NCBI RefSeq assembly: GCF_002086635.1
Contig: NZ_MVHD01000001.1
Coordinates: forward strand, 186,001-250,000
From: Mycobacterium alsense
GTDB lineage: Bacteria > Actinomycetota > Actinomycetes > Mycobacteriales > Mycobacteriaceae
Length of the DNA stretch: 64,000 nucleotides
Direction: 5' to 3'
The notes below the pieces were generated by a model, which made no database searches, was not told the DNA's origin, and was given only the letters and a program-made list of their open reading frames with translations. Made by a program: the position numbers and the translations under genes. The number at the start of each line of letters is the position of its first letter. The stretch's first letter is position 1. This document shows positions 63,391 to 64,000 of this stretch, piece by piece.

Positions 63391-64000
63391 TCAGCCCCGC
63401 CCCTGGCCGGCAACCGCGGCCGCGCCGGCCGCGGCCGCCTCCGGGTCCAGGTAGGTGCCGCCGGGCTGCACCGGCCGCATGCTGGCGTCCAGGTCGTAGC
63501 GCAGCGGAATGCCGGTCGGGATGTTCAGCCCCACGATGTCCTCGTCGGACATGTTGTCCAGGTGCTTGACCAGGGCGCGCAGCGAATTGCCGTGGGCGAC
63601 GATGAGCACCGTCTTGCCGGTGCGCAGATCGGGGACGACGACGTCGGTGAAATACGGCAGGAAGCGCACGACCACGTCGGCGAGGCACTCGGTCAGCGGG
63701 CCGCCGCCGATGTTGGCGTAGCGGGGGTCGGCGTCCTGGCTGAATTCGCTGCCGCGCTCGATCGGCGGGGGCGGCGTGTCGTAGCTGCGCCGCCACGCCA
63801 TGAATTGGTCCTCGCCGTAGCGCTCCTTGGTCTCGGCCTTGTTCAGCCCCTGCAGCGCACCGTAGTGGCGTTCGTTGAGCCGCCAGCTGCGCCGCACCGG
63901 TATCCACAGCCGATCGGCGGCGTCGAGCGCCAGGTGTGCGGTGGTGATCGCCCGGCGCAGCAGCGAGGTGTAGAGCACGTCGGGCAGCAGGTGATGTTCG
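63391..64000 (-). CDS. gpm1: Phosphoglycerate mutase 1, cut by the window end
   Basis: The C-terminal part (about 200 of roughly 249 residues) of a 2,3-bisphosphoglycerate-dependent phosphoglycerate mutase. Visible family motifs are [39 protein letters not shown], the active-site His region [13 protein letters not shown] and GIPLRYDLD. It interconverts 3- and 2-phosphoglycerate in glycolysis. The N-terminal RHG motif lies beyond 64000. The stop lies 121 nt upstream of senX3, whose promoter is in between. Confidence 0.95.
   Translation of the reverse strand, partial: EHHLLPDVLYTSLLRRAITTAHLALDAADRLWIPVRRSWRLNERHYGALQGLNKAETKERYGEDQFMAWRRSYDTPPPPIERGSEFSQDADPRYANIGGGPLTECLADVVVRFLPYFTDVVVPDLRTGKTVLIVAHGNSLRALVKHLDNMSDEDIVGLNIPTGIPLRYDLDASMRPVQPGGTYLDPEAAAAGAAAVAGQGRG

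Overview
The window looks like a chromosome segment of a non-tuberculous Mycobacterium. DNA is uniformly GC-rich, GTG and TTG starts and 1-8 nt gene overlaps are common. Almost all genes outside one block match, in order and length, the M. tuberculosis Rv0489-Rv0529 neighbourhood read backwards (comparison made from memory, no database was searched). The species cannot be fixed from the sequence alone.

Layout. (1) 70-6025, minus strand: a tightly coupled operon for cytochrome c maturation (hemL, phosphoglycerate-mutase-like, thioredoxin-like lipoprotein, ccdA, resB, ccsA). (2) 6077-9689: a small helical protein, a deazaflavin-dependent nitroreductase-fold protein, a 70-residue protein, gabP and a secreted esterase-like hydrolase. 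(3) 9699-36253: a block of about 26.5 kb that I do not recall between the Rv0519c-like and Rv0518-like genes of M. tuberculosis. It holds a fused acyltransferase-SGNH protein, a 38-residue protein, a cyclase-NTPase-LuxR regulator and a large catabolic locus. (4) 36298-39762: split SGNH protein plus acyltransferase, an anti-anti-sigma factor and two membrane proteins. (5) 39759-45259: heme biosynthesis hemB-hemD-hemC-hemA with a glutaredoxin-like protein. (6) 45347-45941: an orphan WXG100 gene pair at the place where M. tuberculosis has mmpS2/mmpL2. (7) 46053-56894: serB1, HadA-like hydratase, cmaA2, acyltransferase, galE2, bS22, a small HTH protein, proC, thioesterase, TIM-barrel protein, membrane protein, ppx1 and a Cys-rich protein. 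(8) 56899-64000: FadR-like regulator, its divergent operon with a GMC oxidoreductase, a Nudix hydrolase, the senX3-regX3 two-component system and the 3' part of gpm1.

The most interesting part is the catabolic locus at 15470-36253. A ten-gene minus-strand operon (28668 down to 15470) encodes an SDR, a Rieske oxygenase alpha subunit, a Baeyer-Villiger-type monooxygenase, a second SDR, a class III CoA-transferase, a ThDP enzyme, an aldehyde dehydrogenase, an AcuI-like enoyl-CoA reductase, a MaoC-type hydratase and an acyl-CoA synthetase. A divergent five-gene plus-strand operon (28876-35115) encodes a beta-propeller (SMP-30/NHL-type) protein, a GntR/UTRA regulator, two AMP-forming ligases and an SDR. 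An NDMA-type alcohol dehydrogenase converges on it. Two matching 12-bp palindromes sit in the divergent promoter, one per side. Together these suggest a regulated pathway that hydroxylates a cyclic or branched substrate, makes a ketone, inserts oxygen, opens the lactone or ester, and degrades the product as CoA thioesters, possibly with a one-carbon shortening (alpha-oxidation) step. The substrate is unknown.

No tRNA, rRNA, CRISPR array, insertion sequence or integrase was seen. No stretch longer than 300 bases lacks a gene; the longest gaps are 38238-38501, 8613-8828 and 28669-28875.
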